From positions 1,736,001 through 1,800,000 of the forward strand of contig CP093831.1 of NCBI GenBank assembly GCA_033063855.1: a stretch of 64,000 bases of DNA, given 5' to 3'. A model generated the notes under the pieces. That model saw only the letters and a list, made by a program, of their open reading frames with translations. It ran no database searches and was not told the DNA's origin. Within the stretch, counting starts at the first letter, position 1; the number at the start of each line of letters is the position of its first letter. Below, in pieces: positions 46,601 through 59,135 of the stretch. This stretch comes from Smittia aterrima (lineage: Eukaryota > Arthropoda > Insecta > Diptera > Chironomidae). The position numbers and the translations under genes were made by a program.

Positions 46601-49600
46601 ATGGAAAAGGGAAGACAGACAAGAAAAGTTGCCCCTGATGGAGGCTATGGATGGGTGGCAACGTTTGGCGTTAGCTTGGTTAATGTGAGTCTAATTAACT
46701 CAAGTAATGGACAGAGCATTAATACGATTTCTGTTTTATCTTCTCATTCGTCTAGTTGGCAACAAGAAGCATTGAACCCTCATTCGGCTTACTTTTCGGC
46801 GACTTACTTCATGACTTAGATGTCGGAACTACGGGAGCTGCTCTCATTATCAGCTTACTCGATATCATGATGAATCTGTCAGGATTGTTTGTTGGTCCAT
46901 TGCTCAAAGAATTCTCCTATCGAAAAGTCGCCGTCGTTGGTTCATTGCTGTGCTCGATCGGACTTGCTTTGACAGCCACAGCCGACAGCATGGCTCACAT
47001 TTTGACAACATATTCCATCATAAACGGTGAGTGAGGTTTTTAAATTAATTTTCAATCCCAGCAGAGCAATATCGATAAAACATTCTCGATGTTAATTTAG
47101 ACTTCGTCATAACTCTCCAAACTGCGCTATGGCGTGCAATAATTTAGCTCGTCATTAAGTTGAGTCTTTTTTTTTTAATCCGCTTGTTATTGCATTTGTG
47201 CATAATTTTTAAGAGCGACGACAAAAAAGTTTTTCGCTTGGAACGAAGCCAATTGAGTAGGAAATTTTCAAGAGTCACATTTATCAAGTTCTCCTTCCTT
47301 GAAAGACTGAAATGTCACCAAACATTTGTCCACCCCCGAACAATAAACATTTTTATGAATCAAAAAAGTTTCCAAGTGCACTTTTATTGGCGCTTCTCTC
47401 ACGGCATTGAGTTCTGGCTCCCACGAGCAGAAGCACCGCAACCTTGGCAGAGAAAATAAAGATTTTCTATCTTTATTCATTCTTAAATAAAATTATGGAA
47501 ATTCGAAGAGCCGAGTAGACTGACGATGGTTCCATAAACATCTGAATAAATTTCAGAGTCTGTTGATTTCGTTTATGAGACACATGTTTCTGGAAGATCT
47601 ACTTTCATTATGTACCACTCGATTACGTCAGAAGATGACGTTCGCTTCAGGTAAAAAAACGACTACATCGAAGATTGTTTTGAAGAGAAATCTTTTTAAA
47701 TTGTTGCATCGAAACGAGTTTTCTAACAAAAGAAGAAACGAAATGAAACTTGAGAAATGTTCTTGTTGATGAACATAAAAATCTTTTGTGATGAGCTGTA
47801 GTTTCTTCATTTACTTTCAAAACGCTGAAAGGCTTTTTCCATTCCATTCGTCAACTCACTTGCATTATGAATTCTCTGGTAAAACCAACAATGTATCAAC
47901 ATGTACATAATTTATTGCGCAAGATTTCTCAGTGTGCCTTAAACTTGATTCCTCTTGGTTTACTTTTCGCTCTCACTTCATTCGCCTTATATTTTAACCT
48001 TGAACTTCATTCAATGTCTCCACGCTTTTCCTGTTTGTATCATCACATTACATAATTCGCTCACATTCTCTCTTCATTTTCATTTGAACGAACAAGCAAC
48101 AAATGAGTTCTTCAACTTCTAATCTTGTCTTTATCGGAAAAGCAGAGACGAATTCGAGTTACATAATTTTTGCAAGCTCTGCTTCTTCATAACTCTAATC
48201 CTTGACTTATTTATAAGGAGCTCACGATATGTGGCACAACGTATTTATGAGTTTCCTTTATACGAACGCCTCGAGTCAAGAAGTAATGACTGTTTAAGAT
48301 GTGTATAGCGTTGATAAAATGAGCTTCGACCTTTGAACAAGTCCTCATCAACAGGCTTCGTTGTTGAGCGTAATCGCTGTGGGGGCGCTTGATACATATT
48401 CTTTGTTCGAGTGGATTTTTCTCATTAATCTCGTACTTGAAAAGCTTTTCTAGTCCTCGCTTCGGAGCGAATGATTAAACATGAAGATTGTGGAGATTCG
48501 CTTGCGTTGCCAATTCAGTTGAGGGAATTCTATGAATCGTCATGCGGTGACGTAAAATTAAACCGCTAGTCATTCGAATAACGGAGCTCGTAAATTGATT
48601 TCGAATTGCTTTGAATGCTCAACAAATTATTATCTCAATGAACATCCGAAAAACTTAATTGATTCAATTGAATGTTGATACAAATATTTATTTATTATTT
48701 CAATTAACGATGCTCGTTCACGATGACTTCACGTGACAACTGACTCAGAATTGAGATTAAAATGATTTGCTTCACATCACGTCTCACAAGTGTTTGTTGA
48801 ACTACAAACATTCGGTGAACTTCAGTTTCATTAAAACTAAATTAAAACCTGATCTAGTTTTTAGTTTCTTATCGATTCATATTGAAGCTTGACAAATGTC
48901 GCAATCAATCAATAATCGAACGATATTTCTTCTTATCATTCGCAGGCATTGGCGTGGGATTGGCGATGAGTGCTGCATTTGTTGCTCTCAATCATTATTT
49001 CGCGAAGAAGAGAGGACAGGCAGTTGGCTTGTCAATGGCAGGAACAGCTTTGGGAATGCTCATAATGCCGCAACTTGTGCGTTATTTGCTTGAGGAGTTT
49101 TCATTCCGCGGCGCCGTTTTGATTATCGCAGGGTTAGCACTTCACGCTGCGGTCGGTTCTTTCCTACTTCAACCTGTTAAGTGGCATTTGAAGGATGAAG
49201 ATCTTGATGTCGAAATGGTTGAGAGTGATTACCCGGCATTGGGAATCATTCAGGAAGACGATGGCGATGAAGATTCTCTGCCAGAGATTCAAACGCTTCT
49301 CTTCAACACAAGAAAAGGAGAAAATCGCGAGAGAAAAATCTCAGAAAATAGCAACGGCGGTTTGATGGTTCCGAATGGATTGACGATTCCAAAACGACTG
49401 CCTCGCATCACCAGCTCAAATAGCATGGCTCCGAAGCGAATCCCAACCCTGCCCAAAATAACTTCTGTCGCTGACATGGATCAAATGATTCGGAAGAGGA
49501 AGGAAAGTGTCATCTCGTCGCTCTCCCATCTTGATTTCAATGGAAGTTGTTTACAGATTCATTTAGAGGTGAGCACATTGAATTGTGAGCAAGTTCTTTT

Positions 49601-50586
49601 ATAAATATTTTCTATTCTCACTCTAGACCGGGGACAAAGATCACGAGGAAATGGCTCACATGAGACGTGTCAACACCCACGTCGGAACATCTCTTTATCG
49701 CGATTCTCTCAATTCATCTTTTAAAATGAGCAAAGCTGACATCACCCAAAAGTTTTCATGTCCCGACTTTATTAAGAGTGACATGGGCATCGAAATGACA
49801 GAACCGAAGAAGGAATCGTTCTGGCGTCGCTTCGCTGCATTGATGGACGTTGGTATTCTAAAAGACGGAATCTATCTGAACATCTTGTTCGGGTTATCAA
49901 TCTTTTATGTCGCTGAGATGAATTTTAAGATGGTCACGCCATTCTTCCTTGCCAACCTCGGATACTCGAAAGCTGTGAGTTTAAAACTAAAACTTTTTTT
50001 TATTACAAAAATTTAATTATTCTTCTTTCTCTTAGCAAACGGCATACTGCTTGAGCATCTCTGCTCTCACTGATATCCTTGCACGTATTATTGTACCACC
50101 GATTTGCGATAAGACAAAAGTTTCAAAACGTTTGGTGTTCATGGTTTCCATCCTTTTCGTAGCAATAACACGATCAAGTAAGTTCAAATCAATCGAGAAA
50201 AGTCAAATCGATTTAACATTTTTGTTTGCTTTTTAGTTTTAGCAGAACAAACTGAGTTGACACCAATGATGGCTTGGCTTTGCATTGCTGGATTCTTCCG
50301 TGGCATTGCATTAAGCAATTTCACTTTAACTGTTAGTGAATATTCATCATTGGAGAAGCTTCCAGCTGCCTTTGGCTGGCACATGGTGGGAAAAGCGATT
50401 TTCGTGATCATATTCGGTCCTTTGATTGGAGCAATCCGAGACATGACTGGATCGTTCCCAATCTGCATTCACTCGCAAAGCGTTTGTATTCTCGTTTGTA
50501 TTCTTGCTTGGTCGATTGAATTCATAATGAAATACATGAAACGCAAGGATCAGAAGAAGATTCCGATCGCGATCATCTCAGCATAA
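46601..50586 (+). CDS. SLC16-type monocarboxylate transporter (MFS)
   Basis: Six exons (46601-46684, 46756-47026, 48946-49568, 49627-49974, 50036-50177, 50237-50586) give 605 residues. The N-terminus carries the SLC16 signature DGGYGWVATFGVSL. About six membrane segments precede a long charged loop (roughly residues 200-410, Ser/Arg/Glu-rich), then about six more segments ending IEFIMKYMKRKDQKK. This is the classic 12-helix MCT layout with a large central loop. Members move lactate, pyruvate, ketone bodies or other small substrates with protons. The substrate is unknown here, and many insect SLC16 paralogues exist. The second intron is 1.9 kb, unusually large for this window, and carries a TATCGATA word. 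Confidence 0.9.
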
Positions 50587-51780
50587 GCAAGCCACCTCTT
50601 ATCCATTACTCATCATCCTACATATTAGAACTTTACTTCTAGACAACCGTCGAGCTATTATTTTTGAAGTTTCTGATTATTTGATTTCGACGGAGACAAT
50701 TAAACATTTAGATCCTATTTTTCCCTCATAGATTTTAAGATGATATTTTAAATCAGGTCTTCTCAACAAATGAGAAGAAGAAGAAGAAAACTTTTATAAG
50801 AAAGATTTGACAATTCAGAGTTAAAGAACAGAAGGTTGAGAAGCCCTGAACGCAAAGATTATCTAGCCAATCCATTCAGCACTTCATCGTTGACTGTGAC
50901 GTTATATTTCTGTGACTTCTCGCCTGAAGTCTCTTTGTTCCATTTTAAAAGAGAAAATGCATTTTTGATTTCGATCGGACAGTATTCGATAGGAAGTAGA
51001 TTTATGATTTCAACTTAGCGGAAGTCGAACAGAATATAAGAATAACCCAATAACTTTGAAATCGTTAGACTGATTATTTGAGCACTTTGGAGAAATTCGC
51101 ATGTGAAATTTCTGAAACAGTTCACATTCTGATATCTTTATTCTCTGACAAGTAGCGCACAGCTATAACAACAGAGGAAAATGTTCACGTTCATGTTTAA
51201 GTGACAAAAGAAACTAAACTAGAAAAAAAAAACTATTTTTAAGATAATGTCAGCGAAACTTCGACTCACCCACTTCATCCAACAGAAACAAAAATGTTCA
51301 TCAAATTAGATCAATAAATTAACAATTTTAACACAAAGATTGTTGCAAGTAAATGTTTAGCAGCAGCAGTTTTGTCTTGATCGTGTTCGATTTGTGGGAT
51401 TGTTCACCCTTAACTGAAAGCATTTTACGAGCAAATCAATTGTAGAACTGACTAAAACAAGAAATATCTTTAAAATAATCTAAAAAAAATTCTTTTGTGT
51501 ACATTTTTTCATTTGTAAATCGATAATACAAAGTCGTGGAGAAATTACTTAAATTGATAGAGTGGCAAATTGAGGTAAAGAAGAAAAGTATAATAAATGT
51601 TAATGAGCGTAAATTAAAATGTTTTTCTTGCTAAATGTTTTTATTTTTCAGAATGTGCAGCAACTGTTGCTTTTCCCAAAATGAATATTTGATTATCAAT
51701 GCAAATATTTCCATTGGCAACTATTGAAAAATTAGAAACAAATAGTTGCGAGTTAGATTTTGCTTCGAGCAGACGGAAAA
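50587..51780. other. Spacer between transporter and receptor array
   Basis: About 1.2 kb. The first part is transporter 3' untranslated sequence with a short GAA repeat near 50771. The rest is AT-rich and contains no gene that I recognise. Confidence 0.45.
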
Positions 51781-53143
51781 ATGTTGAAGCTACGAGTACC
51801 AACGAAATTCGATTATTTTGGCTCGAATGGAATGTCCAATCAGCAAATGTTCGCTAAGATAATTTCAACAGTTAACTTCGTTGGGAAAATCATTGGAATG
51901 GACATTTTCTCAGAGAATTACTCGCCATTCACGTTCGTATTTGCGACAACACTTTGTCACTTGTTTGGTCATCTCTTTCTTGAGCTTCACAACTTTTACT
52001 TCTACGGAAATGATTTAGTTCGTTTCTGCTTTTTGATGGTCACAACAATTTGTGCCACTCAAGCTGTTGCAATGGTTCAGATTTTCGTGATTCAACGAGA
52101 AAAAATTATTGAACTGACTCGACGGATAAAAGTTTTTCTTGATAAATGTAAAACGAAGAAATCTCGTGAGATTTTCGAGAAATGGATTATCATGACTTGC
52201 CATGGAACTATCTTCCTTGGTGTTGTTGTTACGACGAGTGCAGTTGTCATGTTCATTTATCCGATCGGATATTACTTTCTATTCGGTGAGAAAATCCTTC
52301 ATTTCGGATTTCAATTGCCGTGGTTTGAATGGCAATCAACGCTTGGCTACACAATGAACTTCATTTACTGCGGAATTGTTATTTATATGTTTGCGATTGG
52401 CTTGTTCATCACAGTTTTCCCGACCATTTTCACGATCGTAATGTCATTTGGGAAGTTTGAGTTGATTAAAATGTTTATTGACGAGCTTAATGAATTAATT
52501 GCTGGGAACAGAAAAGGACAAAACGACACGAGAATAAAGAAAATCATTGTAGAGATTATTGACAACCATACAGAGCTTTTGGAGTGAGATAATCATTAAA
52601 AGCTTTCAGTCAATTTAATTAATTATCTTCACAGATTGCTGACTTATTTCGAGAACACTTTCAAGATTTATTATCTTGTTCAAATCGGTTGCAGTGTTTT
52701 CTTGGACACAGTGACTTTGTATGCGATCTCAGTGGTGAGCGAAATAATTTATTTTACTGAAATATATTTGGTTTAGAGATTCTTTCTTACCAGGCTAAAT
52801 TTTATTCTGGTTATTTCATTATGATCGATGCGAGTTGTCAGTTTTTCACTCCTTGTCTCATCGGAAATTTACTGTCGATTGAAGGCGACAAATATCATTC
52901 GAATCTGTGCAATGTCAATTGGTACGATTTGCCTCAGTCTGAAAGGAAAATGTTCAGTCTCATAATACAAGTCTCATTGTTTCCGAAGAAATTGACTTTG
53001 CTGGTTGCAGAGTTGAACTTTCGAACTTTTACTGAGGTCAGTGGAAAATTAATTTTTAAAAAATAAAAACATAAATAATTTTTTTTCAGATTTGCAAGTT
53101 AATTTATTCCTTTTTCATGTTGCTGCAGAGCTTCAAGGACTAA
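51781..53143 (+). CDS. Odorant receptor, array copy 1
   Basis: Four exons (51781-52583, 52635-52734, 52794-53036, 53090-53143) give 399 residues. The exon sizes 803/100/243/54 recur in the rest of the array. It is a 7tm_6 insect odorant receptor. The intracellular N-terminus is MLKLRVPTKFDYFG, several hydrophobic segments follow, the cytosolic FGKFELIKMFIDELNELIAG segment precedes the last helices, and the protein ends IYSFFMLLQSFKD, the usual OR tail. ORs form ligand-gated cation channels with Orco in antennal neurons. This is the most divergent copy: NFYFYGNDLVRFCFLM replaces NVYYYGDDLARFCFLM. The start is the ATG aligned with the other copies. Confidence 0.9.
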
Positions 53144-53396
53144 ACTCCTTTGTCTGCTCTCAAGTGAGTTCGCAGTTATAAATCGATATCATGAATGTAT
53201 TTGTCTAAATATTTTACGAATAAAACTGCTGTGGAAATTTGCACGATTAACATTAATTTTTAAAACTGAAATTAAATGGAAAAAGTAATCGAATATGCTG
53301 AAATCCCACTCGAATCGAATAGACAGAAAAATTTCTGCAGTTACTTACAGGAGACTAAAGTTTGAAGCTGAAATCACTGAAAGCTCCAAAAGTAAA

Positions 53397-54752
53397 ATGT
53401 TGAAACTGAGAATTCCAACTAAAGTTGATTACTTTTCATCAAATGCTTTTACGAAAAAGCAAATGTTTGACAAAATAATTGAGCGAATCAATTTTGCTGC
53501 AAAAGTTCTTGGAGCTGACATTTTCACGAAAACATATGCGGCGATTAATTGGCTTTTGATCTGGAGTTTTGGAAATGCGATTAGCCATATCGTCTTAACG
53601 TATCACAATGTTTATTACTACGGCGACGATTTGGCTCGATTCTGTTTTCTGATGATCACATTTTTGTACGCAATTCAAGGAGTTTCGATGACTTACGTCT
53701 TCGTGATTCACAGAGAGGTAATTTTGGATCTAGCTCAACGAATGAGATCATTCTTGGAAAAATACAACTCGGAAAGGTTTAACAAGATTTTTGAGAAATG
53801 GATCATTCGATCTTGTCATTGTGCGATTATTTTATTTGGATTGATTACGCTTTGCTGCAATTTAATATTCTTGTATCCAATCGGATTCTACTTCATATTC
53901 GGCAAGAAAATTCTTCATTTTGGATATCAACTGCCTTGGATTGACTGGCAAACCTCGCTTGGCTACACGTTGAACTTCGCTTACTCTGGAATGTTAATTT
54001 ATATGTTTATGTTCGCTCTTACGTTCACACTGTGTATTTTAGCTTTGTTCGTCGTTATGTCTTTTGGACACTTCGAATTGATTAAAATACTTTTCGATGA
54101 CCTGAATCAATTAATTGCTGCGAATGAAAAAGGAGAAAACAAGGAAAAAATAAAGAAAATCATCGCAGAGATCACTGACAATCACAACGATCTTCTTGAG
54201 TGAGATAATTTGTTAAATTTACTTATGAAATCAATTTATCTTTCATCAGATTTTTAAGGCTGTTCGAAGAGACTTTCAAATATTATTACTTGGTTCAAAT
54301 CGGCTGCACAGTTCTCCAAAGTACGGTGACTCTGTTCGCGATCTCAGTGGTAAGCTACACAAAGATTTTCAAATAAATTTTTATTTGCAACATTTTAATT
54401 GACAGGTCGAGTTTTATCCTGGATACCTCATCATGCTGGTTGCCGGATTTCAAATTTTTATTCCATGTCTCATCGGAACTTTTCTCATGATGAATGGAGA
54501 CGATTATCACAAAAAAGTTTGCAGCATCAACTGGTATCAGTTGTTTTTGGCTGATCAGAAATCATTCAGTATTCTAATGGTGGTCTCTTCGGTTCCGACT
54601 AAGATCACAATGGTTCTCAAAGATTTGAACTTTCAAACTTTCACTGAGGTGAGCGAGAGAAAGAAACATTTTACTCAGAGTTAAAAAATCTTTCATTCCA
54701 GATTTACAAATCCATCTACTCATACTTCATGGTGTTGCAAAACTTAAAGTAA
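53397..54752 (+). CDS. Odorant receptor, array copy 2
   Basis: Four exons (53397-54199, 54250-54349, 54406-54648, 54702-54752) give 398 residues. The last two thirds of exon 1, from VFVIHREVILDLAQ onward, are nearly identical in DNA to copy 4, while the N-terminal third and exon 3 differ clearly. That is a mosaic pattern. Exon 3 (PGYLIMLVAGFQIFIPCLIG) instead resembles copy 5. An in-frame ATG at 53295 would add 34 residues, but the paralogues start at the MLKLR methionine and a splice-acceptor-like site lies between the two, so I used 53397. It ends IYSYFMVLQNLK. Confidence 0.92.
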
Positions 54753-54928
54753 AACATTGTCTTTCTAATTGCACTAAAGTAAGCTCTTCACATGTGAAAG
54801 AATTAATTGCTGCATTTTCTTATTAATAAATTGTTATTTTAAATGAATCCCTCGCATTCCATGCAAGAAGCGACCTTCAAAATTCAATGTCATTTCCCAT
54901 AAAATTCTAATGAACAAAAATTACCTTC

Positions 54929-55064
54929 TTTGAACTTTCGACCTTTTACTGAGGTCAGTGGAATATTATTTTGTAAAAAAATACAAAAATTGAATGATTT
55001 TTTTTTTCAAATTTGCAAGTTAATTTATTCTTGTTTCATGTTGCTGCAAAGCTTCAAGGACTGA
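54929..55064 (+). pseudogene. Decayed odorant-receptor tail (exon 3 end and exon 4)
   Basis: This matches the 3' end of copy 1: the last bases of exon 3 with its GTCAGTGG donor, the short intron, and the 54-base exon 4 (55011-55064). The intron acceptor AG has become AA. The body of the gene is absent. The similarity continues downstream to the start of copy 3, matching the copy 1 to copy 2 spacer. It is the edge of a duplicated block, not a working gene. Confidence 0.8.
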
Positions 55065-55317
55065 ACTCCTTTGTCTGCTCTCAAGCGAGTTCACCAATCA
55101 GTTTTAAATCGATATCATGGATGTATTTGTCTAAATATTTTACGAATAAAAATTGCTGTGGAAATTTGCACGATTAACACAAATTTTTAAAATTAAAAGG
55201 AAAAAGTAATCGAATATGCTGAATCACATTCTAATCGAATAGACTGAAGAATTTCTGCAGTTACTTACAGGAGACTAAAGTTTGAAGCTGAAATCACCGA
55301 AAGCTCCAGCAGAAAAA

Positions 55318-56678
55318 ATGCTGAAACTGAGAATTCCAACAAAAGTTGATTACTTTTCTTCAAATGCTTTTACGAAAAAGCAAATGTTTGACAAAATAAT
55401 TGAGCGACTCAATTTTGCTGGAAAATTTGTTGGATGTGACATTTTCACGAAAAACTTTACGGTTTACAATTGGCTTTTTATGTGGACTTTTGGACATCTC
55501 CTTTGTCACATTGTTATAACGATTCACAACGTTTACTACTACGGCGACGACTTGGCTCGATTCTGCTTTCTGATGGTTACGTGTCTGTCGGCAACACAAG
55601 GAGTTTCGATGATTTACGTCTTCTTGATTCGCAGAGAAGATATTTTCGATTTGGTTCAACGAATTGGAAAACTCTTGGAGAAATACAACACGGAAAGGAT
55701 TAATGAGATGTTTGAGAAGTGGATTATTCGATCTTGTCATTGCACGTCGCTTTTATCTGGTTCGATCTTAGCTTGCTGCATTCTGCTCTTCATGGGTCCC
55801 ATCGGATTTTACTTGATATTTGGAAAGAAAATTCTTCATTTTGGCTTTGAATTGCCTCTGCTTGATTGGCAATCGCCGCTTGGCTACACGTTGAACTTCG
55901 TCTACTGCGGATTGGTACTTTATCTCTATCTATTTGCTCTTGTCTGTACAATTTGTCTCACAATTGTGTGCATCGCTTTGTCTTTTGGACATTTCGAGTT
56001 GATCAAAATACTTCTCGAGGACCTGAATGAATTAATTGCTGGAAATCAAAAAGGAGAAAACAACGAAAAAATAAAGAAAATCATCGCAGAGATCACTGAC
56101 AACCACAACGATCTACTTGAGTGAGATAATTTGTTAAATTTTGTTAAGAAATCATTAAATTCTTCCACAGATTTTTAAAATTGTTCGAAGAGACTTTCAA
56201 ATTTTATTACTTGAATCAAATCGGCTGCACAGTTCTTCAAAGTACGGTGACTTTGTTTGCGATTTCTGTTGTAAGATTAAAGGAAAAAAAATTATTTTAA
56301 CTTTTAATTGAAACATTTTTATTTCCAGGCTGAGTTTTATCCTGGATATGCTGTGATGTTCTTGGCCGGATTTCAAATTTTTATTCCATGTCTCATTGGA
56401 AATTTTCTAATGATGAAAGGCGACGAATATCATTCAAACTTATGCAATGTCAATTGGTATCAGTTATCACTGTCTGATCAGAAATCGTTCAGTTTGTTGA
56501 TGTTGTTCTCATTGTTTCCGACTAAGATAACAATGTTTCTCAAAGATTTGAACTTTCAAACATTCACAGAGGTGAGCGAGGGAAAGAAATATTTTGCTTA
56601 AGACTCAAATTTCTTTCATTCCAGATTTACAAATCCATCTACTCATACTTCATGTTGCTACAAAGTTTTAAAAACTAA
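55318..56678 (+). CDS. Odorant receptor, array copy 3
   Basis: Four exons (55318-56120, 56171-56270, 56329-56571, 56625-56678) give 399 residues. Conserved landmarks are NVYYYGDDLARFCFLMVTCL, LPLLDWQSPLGYTLNF, the repeated cytosolic segment SFGHFELIKILLEDLNELIA and the tail IYSYFMLLQSFKN. Exon 3 (PGYAVMFLAGFQIFIPCLIG) is close to copy 6. The 250 bases before the start match the region before copy 2, so the two were duplicated with a common upstream region. Confidence 0.92.
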
Positions 56679-56725
56679 AACATTCTTTCTAATTGATATG
56701 ATGTTCTAAACTTTATTCTTGTTAC

Positions 56726-56949
56726 ACCAAAGTAAGCTCTTCACATGCGATAGAATTATTGCTTTCGTTTTCTTGTTTGAGGTTGAATAATTCATGTTTT
56801 CGAAGTTCAATGCCAGTTTAAATTGAACGACAATTAGCTTCAATGCAATGATATTTGTAGTTGCATAAATCAATTAAATGATTAAAACTAGATTCAGCCG
56901 GTGCTTGAAAAGGCCTTTGCCTTTTAATTTCAATTATGATTTGACAAAA
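56726..56949. repeat. Spacer repeat B, first copy (after receptor 3)
   Basis: This segment, from ACCAAAGTAAGCTCTTCAC to TTTGACAAAA, aligns with 60894-61116 after receptor 5 with only scattered differences. It includes an AAAAGGCCTTTGCCTTTT-like inverted stretch. It is evidence of a block duplication covering receptor plus spacer. Confidence 0.8.
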
Positions 56950-57146
56950 TGTGATTCTGAATTATTCTGAATTATGTTAACTGAATTTCACATTAGAGAA
57001 TGAACATGACGCTTTTTAGAATTATCATAAGCCTCAAATTTTGAATCTTGATCAACCGCTCGCATGTCCTGTCTAATTGTTGAAAGTATCAGATTGGGAG
57101 GGCGCAGCCAAACGGAAATCAAGTTGCAACCATAGAATTCTCCTTT

Positions 57147-57449
57147 GAAAAGCAAGAGGCAAAACAGTGCAGCTATTGATTGGCTTTTCATTCGTTTCAA
57201 CCAATCACTAAAAGGCATGAAAGTTCGTGTTGGTTTTTGAAACGAAAACAAATGTTTAAATTGTTGTTTTTTCCATGGAATCGTTTTTCTCTCCTGTGAA
57301 CGAATAAAAAAGCTAATCGTTGGCTTCGATGTAGTTTACATCATGTAAAGCTTTGTTTGCGTTTTGCGTTGTAAGTTCACATTGAAGAGTTAATAAGTTC
57401 TCAGAATTTCAAGTCAAAGGACTAACAAGCAAAAGCTCTAAGAGAAAAA
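57147..57449. repeat. Upstream repeat A, first copy (before receptor 4)
   Basis: About 300 bases, nearly identical to 63203-63503 before receptor 7. It contains a CCAAT box, an AATAAAAAAGC TATA-like word, and the inverted repeat TTTACATCATGTAAA (57335-57349). The leader with CATTGAAGAGT and TTCTCAGAATTTC ends at the start codon. It is the likely promoter and 5' leader. Confidence 0.8.
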
Positions 57450-58817
57450 ATGTTTAAATTGAGAGTTCCAACCAAAGTTGATTATTTTAATTCGAGTGAA
57501 TTATCAACGAAGCAAATGTTTGACAAAATTATTGAGCGAATAAATTTCATTGGAAAAGTTGTTGGAGCTGACATTTTCACGAAAAACTTTTCGGCGATAA
57601 ACTTTTTCTTAATATGGACTTTGGGAAATACAATTTGCCACATCTTTTTGACGATGCATAACGTTTACTACTACGGCGACGATTTGGCTCGATTCTGCTT
57701 TCTCATGATCACCTTTCTGGTCGCTATGCAAGGCGTTTCGATGGTTCACGTCTTCGTGATTCACAGAGAGGTAATTTTGGATCTAGCTCAACGAATGGGA
57801 TCATTCTTGGAAAAATACAACACGGAAAGGTTTAACAAGATTTTTGAGAAATGGATTATTCGATCTTGTCATTGTGCGATTATTTTATTTGGATTGATTA
57901 CGCTTTGCTGCAATTTAATATTCTTGTATCCAATCGGATTCTACTTCATATTCGGCAAGAAAATTCTTCATTTTGGATATCAACTGCCTTGGATTGACTG
58001 GCAAACCTCGCTTGGCTACACGTTGAACTTCGCTTACTCTGGAATGTTGATTTATCTGTTTATGTTCGCTCTTACGTTCACACTGTGTATTATAGCTTTG
58101 TTCGTCGTTATGTCTTTTGGACACTTCGAATTGATTAAAATACTTTTCGATGACCTGAATCAATTAATTGCTGGTAATGAAAAAGGAGAAAACAAGGAAA
58201 AAATAAAGAAAATCATCGCAGAGATCACTGACAATCACAACGATCTTCTTGAGTGAGAAATATTCATTTATTTAGCTAAGAAATTATATTTAATCTTTTC
58301 ATCAGATTTTTAAGGTTGTTCGAAGAGACTTTCAAATATTATTACTTGGTTCAAATCGGCATCACAGTTATTCAAAGTACGGTGACTCTGTTCGCGATCT
58401 CTGTGGTGAGCTTTTAAAAATAATGTTTTAGTTAAAATTGTTTTGATCGAAACAATTTTCTTATCAGGCTGAGTTTTATCCTGGATATGCGTTGCTGGTA
58501 TTGACAAGTTGTCAAATGTTCGTTCCATGTCTCATTGGAAATGTTATAATGATCGAAGGAGACGAATATTATTCGAACTTATGCAATGTCAATTGGTATC
58601 AGTTGTCTCTTTCTGACAAGAAGTCATTTTGTTTGCTGATGTTGTTCTCATTGTTTCCAACAAAGATAACAATGGTTCTCAAAGATTTGAATTTTCAAAC
58701 CTTCACTGAGGTGAGCGAGGGAAAGAAATATTTTGCTTAAAACTCAATTTTCTTCCATTCCAGATTTACAAATCCATCTACTCATACTTCATGTTGCTGC
58801 AGAGCTTGAAAAATTAA
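57450..58817 (+). CDS. Odorant receptor, array copy 4
   Basis: Four exons (57450-58252, 58306-58405, 58468-58710, 58764-58817) give 399 residues. It begins MFKLRVPTKVDYFNSSELST, like copy 7. From VFVIHREVILDLAQRMGSFL to NHNDLLE it is almost the same DNA as copy 2. Exon 3 (PGYALLVLTSCQMFVPCLIG, VIMIEGDEYYSNLCNVNW) is distinct again. Its upstream 300 bases are shared with copy 7. The gene is therefore a mosaic of at least three ancestries within the array. The tail IYSYFMLLQSLKN is intact. Confidence 0.92.
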
Positions 58818-59087
58818 AACATTTTCTTTTTAATTGATCTGATGTTCTGAACTTTATTCTAATTACACTAAAGTAAACTTTTCACTTGCGATAAAATATT
58901 TGCTTGAATTTTCCTGTTAGTTGTTGAATAATAAAATCCTTTGCAAAGCAAGCAGCGAGTGACCTTCAAAAGTCATCTAAATTAGCTTAGAACGATTAAA
59001 CTAGTTTCAACTGACACACAAATAAAAATGATTCATCAAGGAAATTCTCATGATTAACAATATTTTAAGAGTCCTTATTGCAAAGTT

Positions 59088-59135
59088 TCATTTCAGATTT
59101 AAAAATCAGCCTATTCATATTTCAATGCTTTATAC
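59088..59135 (+). pseudogene. Decayed odorant-receptor exon 4
   Basis: A stretch beginning right after a TTTCATTTCAG acceptor-like word (ATTTAAAAATCAGCC...) aligns with the 51-base exon 4 of the neighbouring receptors (ATTTACAAATCCATC...), with many substitutions. No partner exons remain beside it. It marks a second lost receptor between copies 4 and 5. Confidence 0.55.

Noticed and set aside
53295..53396. In-frame N-terminal extension of receptor copy 2
   Set aside because: The other copies start at the MLKLR/MFKLR methionine, copy 3 lacks this frame in the homologous upstream DNA, and a splice-acceptor-like site interrupts it.
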